Assembly (NCBI GenBank): GCA_021234155.1
Contig: JAJEKV010000047.1
Coordinates: 4,537,637-4,601,636 of the forward strand
Direction: 5' to 3'
DNA: 64,000 nt
Source of the DNA: Isoetes taiwanensis
Lineage: Eukaryota > Streptophyta > Lycopodiopsida > Isoetales > Isoetaceae
This document shows positions 1 through 10,789 of the stretch, one piece after another. A program made the position numbers and the translations under genes. Under the pieces are notes generated by a model that searched no databases, had not been told where the DNA came from, and was given only the letters and a program-made list of their open reading frames with translations. The stretch's first letter is position 1, and the number at the start of each line of letters is the position of its first letter.

Positions 1-240
1 CAGACAACCTTCGAGACAATCAATTTATACACATATATGTGTGTATATATATGATAATATATATACATACTTACATATATATATTGAAGAAAAGAGAACT
101 CTTATGTATAAATCTATACCTGAGAAAAGCGGTATAAATTTATACCCTAATTGCATATATATATAAACGTTTATATATATATGTATATATATATATGATC
201 AGAGGTAAAGTATATATCGCGGTAAAATCTTTTGGGGTCT
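1..240. repeat. AT-rich dinucleotide microsatellite region
   Basis: Dense runs of alternating TA/TG occur at about 30-75 and 150-200, interspersed with short unique sequence. No coding potential is visible. Confidence 0.8.
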
Positions 241-1595
241 TTCTTACTAAGCCAAAGGGTTTGGCAACTGAAAACTACTAAAGTAACACACATAAGGGAT
301 AATTTTACACACTTTTCTTAGTTTTTAGTCTAAAAGTTCTAAAACAGTTCTAAAATTTCTGAGCTTGTAATGCAATGTTAGAGCATAAAGTAGTCGAATC
401 ATGTTGTTATTTCTACTTTTTTTTTCTCTACATACATGCGAACTTCACTTCAAAGTGACTAAAAAATTGCTACTAAAGGCAAAGAACTCCAAAATATTAT
501 GGTGACACAGTGTGTTTGACTAGAAGGAAACCCGTGGTTTATCCAGAGGGGGGGCGAGGAGTAGCAACCCCTCTAAGTTTACCTATTTATTTACAAAATA
601 TTTAGGAAAGGGTAAAGGCGTGAATAATACTTCATCGCCAGAGAAATGTGCATGGTGCCCTTCGCTATGGATGACGAATTGTGATGAATATGCTCAACAT
701 TGCTAAGGAGATTGACTATCTCCGAGCATCATCACCATGTTGTAGATTGGTATGTGCATTCAAAAATACATCTCCGAGAATAAAAAAGGAGGGCATGTAA
801 TCACATGGCTTCATTACTTCAACTTTTGTATCCTCGGTATAAATTTATACTGCATCATCAACTAAAACTTCAGCTTAACTACAAAATATCGTGGATGTAT
901 TGGTAATTGTAATACTATGTGATGCAAAAACAATGGTTTGTTATTCAAGAAGTTTGTTCAACTGCCTCTTAAGGTCCATTAAGGTCCATTAGGATGTTTA
1001 GCCCAAATGGTTGTGAAATAACAAATTTCCTGTCTTCTAAAACAGCTAATATAAAAATTTTCAGGGACAAGGTACAAAAGCATCTAATTTCTTCATACGA
1101 ATTTGCCCCATAGTAAATCTTTGAATTTCATTGTAGTTCTTTCCCCCTCTACAATGGGATTTTTTGTGTGTGTGTGTGTTTTTCTTTAATACTAAGTCTT
1201 CTTAAAATGTCTGTTTTCACGAGCAGTTTTATAAATCTTTGGACTAAAGGTAATAAAAAGGCCATTTTTAGAGGGATTTCAGAATTTTATAAATTTTCAG
1301 AAGGAATCTTTCAAACGCACTTCTTAAATAAGTGCGTTTCATTTTAAACCTTGTTCTTTATGTTAATACTTATATTCAATAACAAGCACATCAAGAGTAG
1401 AGCATTTTGGCATTTAATATATTCTTTCGTGGCTGTAAGAATATATTCCTCGGTGGTTGCAAGTGAACTGCCTGATAAACATGGTTCATTTCTATATTGA
1501 ATGTCAAGCATGATCCTTCCATAACATGCAAGATTCCGTGATCCTGAAGTCTATATTGACATTGACACTGTTAACTCTATTTTTTTCTTTATCTT
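241..1595. other. Intergenic DNA, no gene seen
   Basis: AT-rich sequence with stops in every frame. The only regular structure is a short (TG)n tract near 1160-1178 and a small direct repeat near 970-990. Confidence 0.6.
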
Positions 1596-1747
1596 CTTGA
1601 CTTGAGGAAGTCATACAAAAATACCTAGTGGATTATCTTATATATTCTCCTTCCCTCTTGAAATCCATCGCCTTGACTTGAGGATGTAACATAAAATAAC
1701 GTAGTGGATTATCTTGTCTATGTTGATTCCCTCTGAAATCCATTGAT
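1596..1747. repeat. Imperfect 76-bp tandem direct repeat
   Basis: A block starting CTTGACTTGAGGA at 1596 recurs at 1672. Both copies share a TAGTGGATTATCTT core and a CTGAAATCCATTG-like end. The copies differ by substitutions and small indels, so this is an old local duplication. Confidence 0.75.
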
Positions 1748-1882
1748 GTGATTTCCTGTATGCAGGGGGATGCGGATGAAACTCTGAATGAATATATTTA
1801 CTGAGTTGCGGAGATAACAATTAATTATTAATTTCAAGAAACGCATATGTGGCAATCTACTACCACCTAATCGGCCACCTAC

Positions 1883-2063
1883 TATCAGAGCGCCCAAGAA
1901 CAATCGACTATCAGAGCGCCAAAGATCCGTTCGATCGAGCCGCCTTCAATCCCATTCGATCGAGCGTGATTCCTCTATCAGAGCGCCCAAGAACAATCGA
2001 CTATCAGAGCGCCCAAGATCCGTTCGATCGAGCCGCCTTCAATCCCATTCGATCGAGCGTGAT
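1883..2063 (+). repeat. Nearly perfect 93-bp tandem repeat, about two copies
   Basis: The unit starts TATCAGAGCGCCCAAGAAC at 1883 and again at 1976. The copies are almost identical. The unit contains internal sub-repeats (TATCAGAGCGCC twice, TTCGATCGAG twice). Because 93 is a multiple of three, an open frame (1849-2082) runs through both copies and encodes a repeated 31-residue peptide. I do not recognise this peptide and do not call a gene. The block is much more GC-rich than its surroundings. Confidence 0.85.
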
Positions 2064-2484
2064 GTCTGCTGAACTATGGTGAGTGTGATTACTCTATTGT
2101 CTTCTATGGTGTGCATTCTCTTGTTCTCTATTTTTCGTCCTCTATTTTTTACAATGCATTCTGGTTCTTTATCAGTGTCGGAGAAGAATGCTATCTTTTA
2201 ACAGCAAACTTGAAGCGCCGAGTAGGATTGTGTAAAATCGAAGATCTGAATCCAAGTTCTATGTGTCATGGTGTTCCTCTGGGAAAAAGTTTCTGTAAGA
2301 TTTCCATTATAAACTGCAATTATGAAGATGAGGCTCTTCCAAGAAGACATCCGTTGGCGTCTGATTGGTGAAAGCGTGGGCACATTTGTAGCATGGCCAA
2401 AAGAACGTCCCGAAAAAAGGTATGTATATTTGGATATTCAAAAAAAATAGAATATATCATAACATCTGCGTGATGTTGTGAATT
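2064..2484. other. Intergenic DNA, no supported gene
   Basis: One open frame of 86 codons at 2111-2371 (+) has no recognisable motif and no conserved signal. I treat it as chance. Confidence 0.5.
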
Positions 2485-2601
2485 TTGAATTTGTGATGCT
2501 CTTTAGCTTGAGTCTTATCAACCCCATGAAACTACACATTAATGAAAATATGTAGTTTCTTGGGGTTGGTCATACCGGGTTGGAGGGCATCACAGATTCA
2601 A
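2485..2601. repeat. Foldback element, 117 bp imperfect inverted repeat
   Basis: The inner arms (2521-2536 against 2551-2566) match over about 16 bases with one mismatch around a 14-base loop. The outer arms, TTGAATTTGTGATGC near 2485 and GCATCACAGATTCAA near 2587, are also complementary with one mismatch. This is the shape of a small MITE or foldback. I did not find a convincing target duplication. Confidence 0.65.
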
Positions 2602-3515
2602 TGTTTTCGACATTGCATATAAAAAAAAAATAATAAACTAATGAGAAAAGTATAGTGCAAAATTGCGCCAGTAGCGAGTTTGTATTCATATTCAAAAAGT
2701 ATATGTACATTTCTTACGCAAAAAAATGCGCCAGCGAATTCTTTTCTATCTCTACAATATGTCACACGAGGCCTACTTCATTGGCCCAATTCATAAGAAG
2801 TCCCACACGAACCACCACGATATGACGGGATCCTCATCTTCCCTGCGGATGTCGAAGTTTCCAAACCGAGTGTTGTATCGATCCACGATACTATAAATCA
2901 AATCCTCATTACTTATTTGTTGGCATGAGCCTTACTAAGAGCATGAGGAGTCGGATATGTCCATAGATGCGATGAAAGTGTTCCCATGGCCCCCGATCTG
3001 CATGTCTAATGGATTCTCCAACTCTCTTTGAGCGTTTTGAACAAAGACAATCAAGTAATATCTTGTGCGTGGTCCGAGTTGATGGTCGCCCAGGGGAAGT
3101 GTATTTGATCTAGAAGCAGCCAGTGTCCATGCATAAGGAAAATCCATGGCACTAGAACGAGAGAAATTAAGTAATTAGCAAATAATATATTACCCTCCCC
3201 ATAAAACGATTACGAACATACATAATTCAAAAGCCAGCGCCCGCTTTGTGTTTTTCACATATCTATTTCAAACGCGCCTGGCGCGATTTGTATAGAGCCG
3301 TATGAAAAGAAAAGCCGAGCCGAGCTTTGATTAATCTAGTGGAAAAATGCAACCCAAAAATAGAAATGTGCCAAGCGCGATTTCTCCCATTCCAACATAT
3401 TATTCTAACAGAATGCAGAATGCAGAATTCAAAATATGAAGCCAGTTAGAGCAGATATATAATAATAATAGTCCTTGTTTAGTTCAAAATTTAGTTCATT
3501 GTTTTAGTTCATTAT
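2602..3515. other. Intergenic DNA, possible minus-strand exon remnant
   Basis: Minus-strand frames at about 2780-3147 are moderately open and slightly richer in GC than the flanks, but show no domain I recognise. A decayed transposon gene is possible. No other structure is visible. Confidence 0.35.
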
Positions 3516-3760
3516 TTAGAGCAGATAGAGGAAGAGCTAGTGAAATATAATAAGAGCAGATACAGGAGAATCAGCAGATAGATCATACAGCAGATAGATC
3601 ATACAGCAGATAGATCATAGATCATAGAGCAGATAGATCATAGATCATAGAGCAGATAGATCATAGATTATTATTTACTTCATTATTTTACATCATTAAT
3701 TAGAACAGATAGAGGAAGACCTAGTGAAATAGAATAAGAGCAGATCATATATGCAAGATC
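3516..3760. repeat. GCAGATAGATCATA minisatellite with flanking direct repeats
   Basis: A block AGATAGAGGAAGA-CTAGTGAAATA occurs at about 3522 and 3707. Between them, about 3565-3665, the short unit GCAGATAGATCATA is repeated roughly six times with small variations. Confidence 0.75.
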
Positions 3761-4074
3761 ACAGAACCAATCCTGTGAGGAACTGCTTTATGTAAAATAA
3801 CTACTTTATGTATATAACAGGAAATACTAACCTATTTGTGTTCTGTACCCGAGAATTGAGCCTTTGCCTTCTAGCCGAAACCAAAAGATCGAAAATCAAA
3901 GTTGATTTGATTCGAGAAGCCAATAGCAGATGATTTTAGCCTTAAGAAGCCGAGAAAAAGCCGAGAACCCGAGAAGCCGACAAGCTTTAACACAAAAAAC
4001 CAAAGTTATTCAAAGTCAGAGAGATTGTAGAGAGCCGAAAACCCAAAAAACCCAAAGACATTGTATAGAGCCTA

Positions 4075-4445
4075 CAAACCTTTGAGCCGAAAAAACCTAA
4101 AGCCGAAAACCCTAAAGCAGATAGAAGCCGAGAAGCAGATAGAAGCCGAGAAGCAGATAGAAGTCGAGATTGCTGCAGATAGAAGCCGAAGCGGTATAGA
4201 AGCCTAAAACCCAAAAAGCGTAAAAGCAGATAAAAGCAGGATAAAAGCTCGGCGGCTTAAAAACGGATAAAAGCTCGAAGCTCGAAAAACGGATAAAAGC
4301 TCGGAGGCGATTGAAGTAGAAAGATAGATTGACGATTCCTTAGGTCATCGTGAGATAGATTGATGCCCAGAAAGCAGAGAAGATAGATTGAAGGTAGATT
4401 GATGATGCCGAGAAGCAGATAGAAGCCGAGAAAGCCGAAATTGGA
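4075..4445. repeat. AGAAGCCGAGAAGCAGAT minisatellite
   Basis: Variants of the unit AGAAGCCGAGAAGCAGAT recur from about 4090 to 4170 and again at 4410-4435. They are mixed with AAAAGCTCGG-type units at 4230-4305. Serine/leucine-rich minus-strand open frames here are by-products of the repeat. Confidence 0.7.
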
Positions 4446-4584
4446 ATCAGAAGCGCCTGGAATGCCGAAATTGGGGAAGCGCTAATGTTCGAAAGTGTGA
4501 GAGAAAAGTTTGAAAAGGAAGGATAACTTGAAATAATAATTGCTTTTAAAATTTCGTACCGCGCCATTATAACTTCCGCGAAAA

Positions 4585-4885
4585 TTTATTACAAGGGTTA
4601 ATTGTTTTAAGGACAATTGTTTTAAGGTTATTAAGTTTAAAAGTTATGACTTATAAGTTTTTAAAATAGTTTTAAGTTAATAGTTAAGTTATAAGTTTAA
4701 AAGTTCATGAGTTAGACTTCTAACCTTAAAACTTTTAACCTACAATAACTTTCCAACCTTAAATTTTCTAACCTATAATAAACTTCTTAACCTTAAAACT
4801 GCAAACCTATAATGACCTTAAAAGTTGTTTCTAAGGTTATTATAGGATACAAGTTTGAAGGTTATAAGTAGAGGGTTTTATTTTT
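4585..4885. repeat. TTAAGGTT/AACCTTAA-rich region with internal inverted repeats
   Basis: The left part is rich in TTTTAAGGTTATTAAG-like words and the right part in CTAACCTTAAAAC-like words, so the halves are partly self-complementary. It may be a foldback or MITE remnant. No clear terminal repeats or target duplication were found. Confidence 0.45.
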
Positions 4886-6230
4886 ATATAATGTTGAGGA
4901 AAATAACTTGGGGAATCCCATTATATAAATAGAATGATCAAATAGAATAAGACATACGAGGCTTTCATTTATGAACATGTTAGTTAGAGGTTATTTGGAT
5001 ATGCTAACTTACTATATATTTTTATGCATTCTAGGTCAATGGCTAGATAGATTAGATGTTATTCTGTATTTCAGTTCTATGTTGATGATGTTCTATATTA
5101 TGCGCACTCCTGTGTATTGGGAAGGGGGTTAGAGATCTTGAAACACATAATGGTAATGGAATCCATAGATACCTGTTGATTATAGAGCCGATTTTCAAGT
5201 TGAAGCTCGGATATCTCCTCTTGTAAGCAAGCAGACAAATTGACCATGCAAATAAAGCATGACTTTGACAAACATCCATGTAGAATCTAGGCAGTGAACA
5301 AGTACAACCTACAACAATATCTTCAAATGCATACTTGCAATGCTTCTATTTAAAGTAGACAATGTTTCACCTTGTGCTTGCTGTCGCACTAAAGTATGAA
5401 AATTGACACAACAACTTTACTAACCATTTTGTATAAAACAAATTGCTACATTCTATAACACTTTACAATGGTCAATTTTAAATACTAAATTGTCAATTCA
5501 ATGCAGAATTATCTCAAAACAGATTCTTTTGCACATGTACATGACATATAGCTAAATCTCATTAGTCTAACTGATTATAAGGCTATAAAGTGAACCATAT
5601 ATCAATATTTGATGCTACACTGGTGCAATGGCATCATAAATTAGTTCCCTTGCTGTGTATAAACAATCTATTAGATAGACACTTTAATTACGTTTTACTA
5701 TAACAATAGTGTTGCTTGACATGTATCATGCCTAGTTTCCTCTTTAGTTTCAACAAACTGAACAAATATAGCAAGCAGCTTCTAATAATAATGGACTTGG
5801 GCAAGATAATGCTTTACTTCAAAGCATTTGGTCCCAAGCTTTGTAGGAATGAAACGCTTGTAATCACCGAAGCAATAGCAATTATGTAGGCCTTGAATAT
5901 CGTGGAGGATCCTGCATTCATGAAAATAAACCCTGATAGCCTCCTTGAAAAAAAAAAATGTCTTATATTATGCGGCCATTATGGTAAAGCAATTTTTCAA
6001 AGGAGATGCAAAATAGATAACAACCTAATTGTGAATCAAATCTTCTACCCTTTGCGTATGTAGGAATTTATAATTGAAATAAAGAAGATAAATGGATTAT
6101 ATCATAAATAAATAGATGTCATATTTTGACCCTCTATATACTACAAGACAATTGTAGTAAGGCTCCAAGATATAGACATTTTTCCATGCATTTGGTGTTG
6201 CAAGGTACCACATTACTAGACATGAACAAC
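4886..6230. other. Intergenic DNA, no gene seen
   Basis: AT-rich, with stops in all frames. Short open frames near 5052-5279 (-) have no recognisable motif. Confidence 0.55.
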
Positions 6231-6490
6231 AATTTTTTGTTTTTTTTTTTTTTCCGAGGGACAATGTAGATTTTATTAATAATCGAAAAACACTACAAGC
6301 AAGGGGGCGTTCATGTATATATCCAAGATCATTCTTACAAAACAAAAACTCTCTGAGCACTCTCAAAGCATAAGGATGAACTAGTTGGCCTTAGGATCAA
6401 CATGCCATGGGTGTGACCCATTCAATTCATCATAAAGCCCATATTGTTTGCAAATATGAAAAATGGTATTAAAAGAAACAAACAATTTTG
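6231..6490 (-). mobile_element. Possible 5'-truncated LINE-like insertion, poly(A) tail on minus strand
   Basis: A T-run at about 6233-6254 is followed by GATTTTATTAATAATCG-type sequence, similar in style to the 3' end of the better-supported LINE at 33055. The left flank (AACAATTTTTTG) and the sequence at about 6480 (AACAATTTTG) could be a target duplication. No reverse transcriptase motif is present, so this is tentative. Confidence 0.35.
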
Positions 6491-7223
6491 TTTTCTCTTA
6501 ATTTAAACTCTAAAGACTTTGTTGTTTCAAACACATTTCATCAAGCTTGTAAAAATTTTTATATAATTGTTGCATAAGGTCTAATCAAATGTGTATGTGC
6601 CAAGAGCCGCAATTGCTAATGTGTTTTAAAGAACTCATACAAACATGTCCAAAGGTTTTGCTTTCTGTTCCACTCACTCAAAACCATTCCAACTCTAGAA
6701 AGGACACATCCCGACTTAATTCTTATTTTTTATAATCTGATGTATAGGTGTGATCCGTAGTTCGCATGGCCTCTTCATTGATCTGTCTATAACTTGCATG
6801 TATTATTTGTGCACTCAACTCGACACATGAGATTTGGATCTAAAATTGATCTAAGATGACACAAATTTGGACAAGAAATTCATCTACTTTTATAGCCATT
6901 CATAGTATCAATTCCAAGTGTATGGATATTTTATTTTTAAACTTTTTATTGGAGAAGAATAATGCTTAGTTCTCCAAAAATCATAAATAGAAGACTTTGT
7001 TGTTATGAGAAACAAGATCACAAAAAGAGCAAAAGAGCAAAAGGTATAATCACAAGGAAATAAGAAAGGTTATCTGAAACATATATAATTATTTTGGGTG
7101 TATTAGAATTTTTTGGGGCCATTAGATCATGGCACATTTTGGGAAAGATTCCCTTTGCATCCATATGATTCATCTGTTCAAAGTTACGCAGCGTTTTGAT
7201 TTTCTAATGTTTCATGTGTTGCA
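6491..7223. other. Mostly intergenic; possible upstream exon of the kinase remnant near 7135
   Basis: The only coding-like stretch is near 7133-7165, where one frame reads ILGKIP. This resembles the sequence after the EHLAMMER signature of LAMMER kinases. It is too short and broken to call an exon. Confidence 0.35.
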
Positions 7224-7224
7224 G

Positions 7225-7360
7225 AACTTGGTAGCTGAGCATGTTGACCGATGTAGTTTTGTTGATTTTGTTTGAGGGGTTGCTGACATACGATCCTTGT
7301 ATGAGACTATCCGCGAAAGAAGCATTGGATCATCCTCTTTTTAATGAGTCTTATCAATAG
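7225..7360 (+). pseudogene. Last-exon fragment of a LAMMER-type (CLK/AFC-like) protein kinase
   Basis: After a plausible splice acceptor (TTGCAG, ending 7224) the sequence encodes NLVAEHVDR, then after a one-base frame change GLLTYDPCMRLSAKEALDHP. In the LAMMER family the C-terminal lobe reads approximately NL-x-HVD, D-L-L-x-GLL-x-YDP, then R-x-(T/S)A-x-EAL-x-HPF. The match covers the helix H to helix I end of the kinase domain. The reading frame ends with a TAG at 7358-7360. The frameshift and the lack of any convincing upstream exons point to a decayed gene. Another CMGC kinase is possible, but the HVD segment favours LAMMER. Catalytic residues are not in this fragment. Confidence 0.55.
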
Positions 7361-7669
7361 TTTTGGCAGTCAGTGCAAATTCTCGTCATCACAGGATATC
7401 ACGTCAATCACAGCTATGTGATTTTTATAAAAAATTTCCATTGAATTACAAGCAGATAAACCACAACTTTGGAATGACTGCTCAAGTGATTTGCATGGGG
7501 CAGAGGGATGATGACGGTGGAGCCCCAAAGTGGGATTGCATTTCCCAGTTCTGCAAGTTCGTGCTACAGTTCGTGTGCAGAGGATATGGCACATCTTCAG
7601 ATTTAGGTAGATTAAGATCAACAATCAAATAGATGGCAGGAAACCTCTAGCAGGAAATCTCTTGCATGA

Positions 7670-7841
7670 CTTGAGAAACTGGCACAGAGATGGCAGGCTG
7701 TCGGAGGTCCTATTTTTTTCGAGGTTCAGATGAATGAGGGCCGAGAAGCTAGGAAAAGAACTCAATATTTGAATGAGAGACAATTAATTGGGCTGCTTAT
7801 TGCTCAGATTTGAGCGCTGGATGGAGAAATCGATATCAAGA
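7670..7841 (+). pseudogene. Unrecognised exon-like coding remnant
   Basis: One frame stays open for 47 codons from 7670 and has a protein-like composition (RWQAVGGPIFFEVQMNEG followed by a charged, coiled-coil-like stretch). It is broken by a TGA at 7811-7813 but continues sensibly to a good splice donor, AGA|GTAAGT, at 7841/7842. I do not recognise the family. The composition, the donor and the in-frame stops suggest an internal exon of a dead gene, perhaps unrelated to the kinase fragment just upstream. Confidence 0.4.
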
Positions 7842-8636
7842 GTAAGTCTTTGATTACTATCTTAAGAAATTACTATCTTAAAATAGGGGTCTCTCTGTAG
7901 CGGACAAATTGGGAAGAGAAAACTACCATTCTTGCTGAGCTTATCAATACAGAGATCTTGAAAGGAGCTGGAAACAAAAAAAAAGTGGCAAAAAGGCATG
8001 CGCAACACTTTATCGGATTCTAATCTTACCTGTCTGTGGGCGCAAAAGCGTGCAAAACAGATTCGGGGTTGTTTGATCCGCAGACAACTTTGAGAAACTA
8101 GGGCGCTTCCACTAGACAATCCGCGGGCAGACTCCAAAACAACAATTCAATTGAATTAAGTAACCGACCAGGTGTCGCCTACGGGAGCCAAAATTCCGGC
8201 ATAGGAAGTAATCATTTTCAGAATAAATAATGAAAACTGCATTACATAAGATGTGATAATGTGCCCGAAATTAGGAATGTTATATTTATAACATAAGATT
8301 TTCAAATGTTTGATCGGGGTATTCGTATGTGAGACTGTATTTTGCTGACGGTGGCAACTGAGATTCCTAACCCTAGAATATTGGGCGGGCATATTGGAGG
8401 TCCGGATGCTTGGTTGGCCGGAACTGCTGGTTCTTCCTTGGGGCGCTCCAGGGATGGCGGAGCTGCTTGTGACGTGTCGTTGCTGTCTTGTGTTTCCTTT
8501 TTTGGAGCTGTGGATAAGCTGGGGTCGCGGGCGTTGGCGGGGAGCGGAGGTGGAGTATGGTTGAAGAAGAGATAGTTAAGGCAGCCATGTTTTTTCCTGT
8601 GGCATTGTATTTGTTTGTGGTTTTCTGCCATATCTA
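7842..8636. other. Leader region upstream of the HUH-protein gene, GC-rich from 8390
   Basis: No recognisable protein is encoded. From about 8390 to 8560 base composition becomes clearly G-rich on the plus strand, unlike the AT-rich flanks. This may be the 5' leader of the element whose coding region begins at 8637. Open frames on either strand here (8302-8721 minus, 8342-8575 plus) look like by-products of that composition. Confidence 0.4.
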
Positions 8637-9647
8637 TGAAGAGGGCAGCCAGAAAGGGGAAGAATGCTCGTCCCTCTGGCCCTGCTTCTGTTAGCCATGT
8701 CTTCAATGTCAGTTCTTCCAATTCCCAAGAGAATGGTCATGATTTTTGTGCTGAGCAGGACTAGAACCTCATAGATGTGAGTGTTACCTTAGGTTTGTCT
8801 GGGCAGGATGTCCCTATCAGTTTTTATGATGGCCTTGTGGGATTTTGCAATCGAAGGTATGTTGCTGGAGCTGTGGCCATGGAACGTGGTGCTACTGTAG
8901 ATCATTTGCATTGTCAGGCTGTTTTTAGAGTCCGGTTTAAAAGTCCTAGGGCCATGAATGATGCCATAAAAAAAGACTTTAATTGGGTTTGTAAGCCTCC
9001 TGGTGTGATCTTGGTCTGTAAAGCTCTGAAGAACACTCGCCTTCATTGTTTTGAGGGTATGATTGGCTATTGTATGAAGGATGTGGGAAAGGTTCACTAT
9101 GTGTGCCATCTTCATAACGTGAGTGAGGCTGCCATCGAGAAAGGTAAGGATTTGTATTTGAGATGGGGAGCTGGTGATACCAAAAACTTAGTTGTTCTTG
9201 ATAATAAGAACTTGTTGAATCGAGCTGCCCATTTTGTTAACTATCATGGGAACCGTAAATTGACTGCTAGCTTGTTGTTTACATTGGCCAGAATGATTCG
9301 TTCTGGAAAGTTTACATTATCCAGTTCTTGGATTATTCCTTCCAATACTGCCCATATTAATGAGCACCGTGTCCGGGCTGCATGGAGGGTGCTGTTGAAT
9401 CCTTCTCAGTGCATGCCCTCGGATATGAGGACTATTTTGTTTGGGCTGCCTGCTGGGTGTAGAGCGCAATGGGCCTGGGAGGAGGCGGTATTGGGATGAT
9501 GCCATTCCTATTGATGAACAAGACAATAACTTTGAGGATATTTATGATTATTCTTATAGTCGTGACAGTGATGATGTTGTCATTCTTGAGCCTGGTGTGG
9601 ATTTCATCCCTGTGCATAAGGGTGATTGCACCATGGCTGTTGGGTGA
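8637..9647 (+). pseudogene. HUH (Y1) endonuclease-like protein, Replitron-type, copy A (broken)
   Basis: This encodes a small rolling-circle-type HUH endonuclease-like protein. Such enzymes nick one DNA strand through a tyrosine and use a two-histidine metal site. The reading frame starts at ATG 8637 (MKRAARKGKNAR). Three features support the family: a VTLGLSG segment at the motif 1 position, HLH at 8903-8911 as the HUH motif, and YCMK at 9068-9079 as the tyrosine-x-x-lysine motif. A basic C-terminal region follows. There is no Walker A/helicase domain, which argues against geminivirus-like Rep and Helitron RepHel. The size and single tyrosine fit Replitron transposases (family knowledge). 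The copy is dead or relic as written: a TAG at 8762-8764 stands where copy B has TGG, and an 8-bp deletion near 9456 relative to copy B shifts the frame, so the acidic C-terminal tail is reached in another frame. It retains the central segment missing from copy B. Confidence 0.65.
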
Positions 9648-10789
9648 TGATCTTGGTTGCCTCTTGATTGTACAGTTGGGTTTTTTTTCATGGGTTTATT
9701 TGTTTTTTAGTTGCAGGGAATATGGAGACTGATTGGGAACCAGTTGCTATGAGGGCAGCCAGAAAGGGGAAGAATGCTCGTCCCTCTGGCCCTGCTTCTG
9801 TTAGCCATGTCTTCAATGTCAGTTCTTCCAATTCCCAAGAGAATGGTCATGATTTTTGTGTTGAGCAGGACTGGAACCTCATAGATGTGAGTGTTACCTT
9901 AGGTTTGTCTGGGCAGGACGTCCCTATCAGTTTTTATGATGGCCTTGTGGGATTTTGCAATCGGAGGTGTGTTGCTGGAGCTGTGGCCATGGAACGTGGT
10001 GCTACTGTAGATCATTTGCATTGTCAGGCTGTTTTTAGAGCCCGGTTTAAAAGTCCTAGGGCCATGAATGATGCCATAAAAAAAGACTTTAATTGGGTTT
10101 GTAAGCCTCCTGGTGTGATCTTGGTCTGTAAAGCCCTGAAGAACACTCGCCTTCATTGTTTTGAGGGTATGATTGGCTATTGTATGAAGGATGTGGGAAA
10201 GGTTCACTATGTGTGCCATCTTCATAACGTGAGTGAGGCTGCCATCGAGAAATCGAGCTACCCATTTTGTTAACTATCATGGGAACCGTAAATTGACTGC
10301 TAGCTTGTTGTTTACATTGGCCAGAATGATTCGTTCTGGAAAGTTTACATTATCCAGTTCTTGGATTATTCCTTCCAATACTGCCCATATTAATGAGCAC
10401 CATGTCCGGGCTGCATGGAGGGTGCTGCTGAATCCTTCTCAGTGCATGCCCTCGGATATGAGGACTATTTTGTTTGGGCTGCCTGCTGGGTTTGTGCCTG
10501 TAGAGCACAATGGGCCTGGGAGGAGGCGGTATTGGGATGATGCCATTCCTATTGATGAACAAGACAATAACTTTGAGGATATTTATGATGATTCTTATAG
10601 TCGTGACAGTGATGATGTTGTCATTCTTGAGCCTGGTGTGGATTTCATCCCTGTGCATAAGGGTGATTGCACCATGGCTGTTGGGTGATGATCTTGGTTG
10701 CCTCTTGATTGTACAGTTGGGTTTTTTTTCATGGGTTTATTTGTTTTTTAGTTGCAGGGAATATGGAGACTAATGGGGAACCAGTTGCT
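8641..10789 (+). repeat. 1.1-kb tandem duplication containing the HUH gene
   Basis: AGGGCAGCCAGAAAGG at 8642 recurs at 9752, a period of 1110 bp. Unit B runs to about 10789 and is shorter because of a 77-bp deletion. The units are nearly identical, so the duplication is recent. The junction near 9750 joins the start of the downstream ORF (METDWEPVA) to the HUH-protein start, creating a chimeric N-terminus in copy B. Confidence 0.9.
9722..10688 (+). pseudogene. HUH (Y1) endonuclease-like protein, Replitron-type, copy B (broken)
   Basis: This is the second tandem copy. It begins with a chimeric N-terminus (METDWEPVAMRAARKG) made by the duplication junction. It then continues through the motif 1-like VTLGLSG, HLH at 10013-10021 and YCMK at 10178-10189, all intact. 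Relative to copy A, 77 bp are missing at about 10251, which shifts the frame. The downstream part (151 codons, 10233-10688) is open in another frame and ends in an acidic tail rich in Asp. The N-terminal half is therefore open and could still encode a 201-residue protein with all three HUH motifs but without its normal C-terminus. Whether it is expressed cannot be judged here. Confidence 0.65.

Noticed and set aside
3570-3665. CRISPR-like array
   Set aside because: The short units are directly adjacent without unique spacers, and the setting is a plant nuclear minisatellite.
8302-8721. 139-codon minus-strand open frame
   Set aside because: It overlaps the start of the better-supported HUH gene on the other strand and has no recognisable motif.
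8789-9115. 108-codon minus-strand frames, repeated at 9899-10225
   Set aside because: They are antisense shadows of the two HUH gene copies.
8637-10688. Integrated geminivirus-like Rep gene
   Set aside because: No Walker A/helicase region, a single tyrosine motif, and a two-ORF transposon-like context fit a Replitron-type element better.
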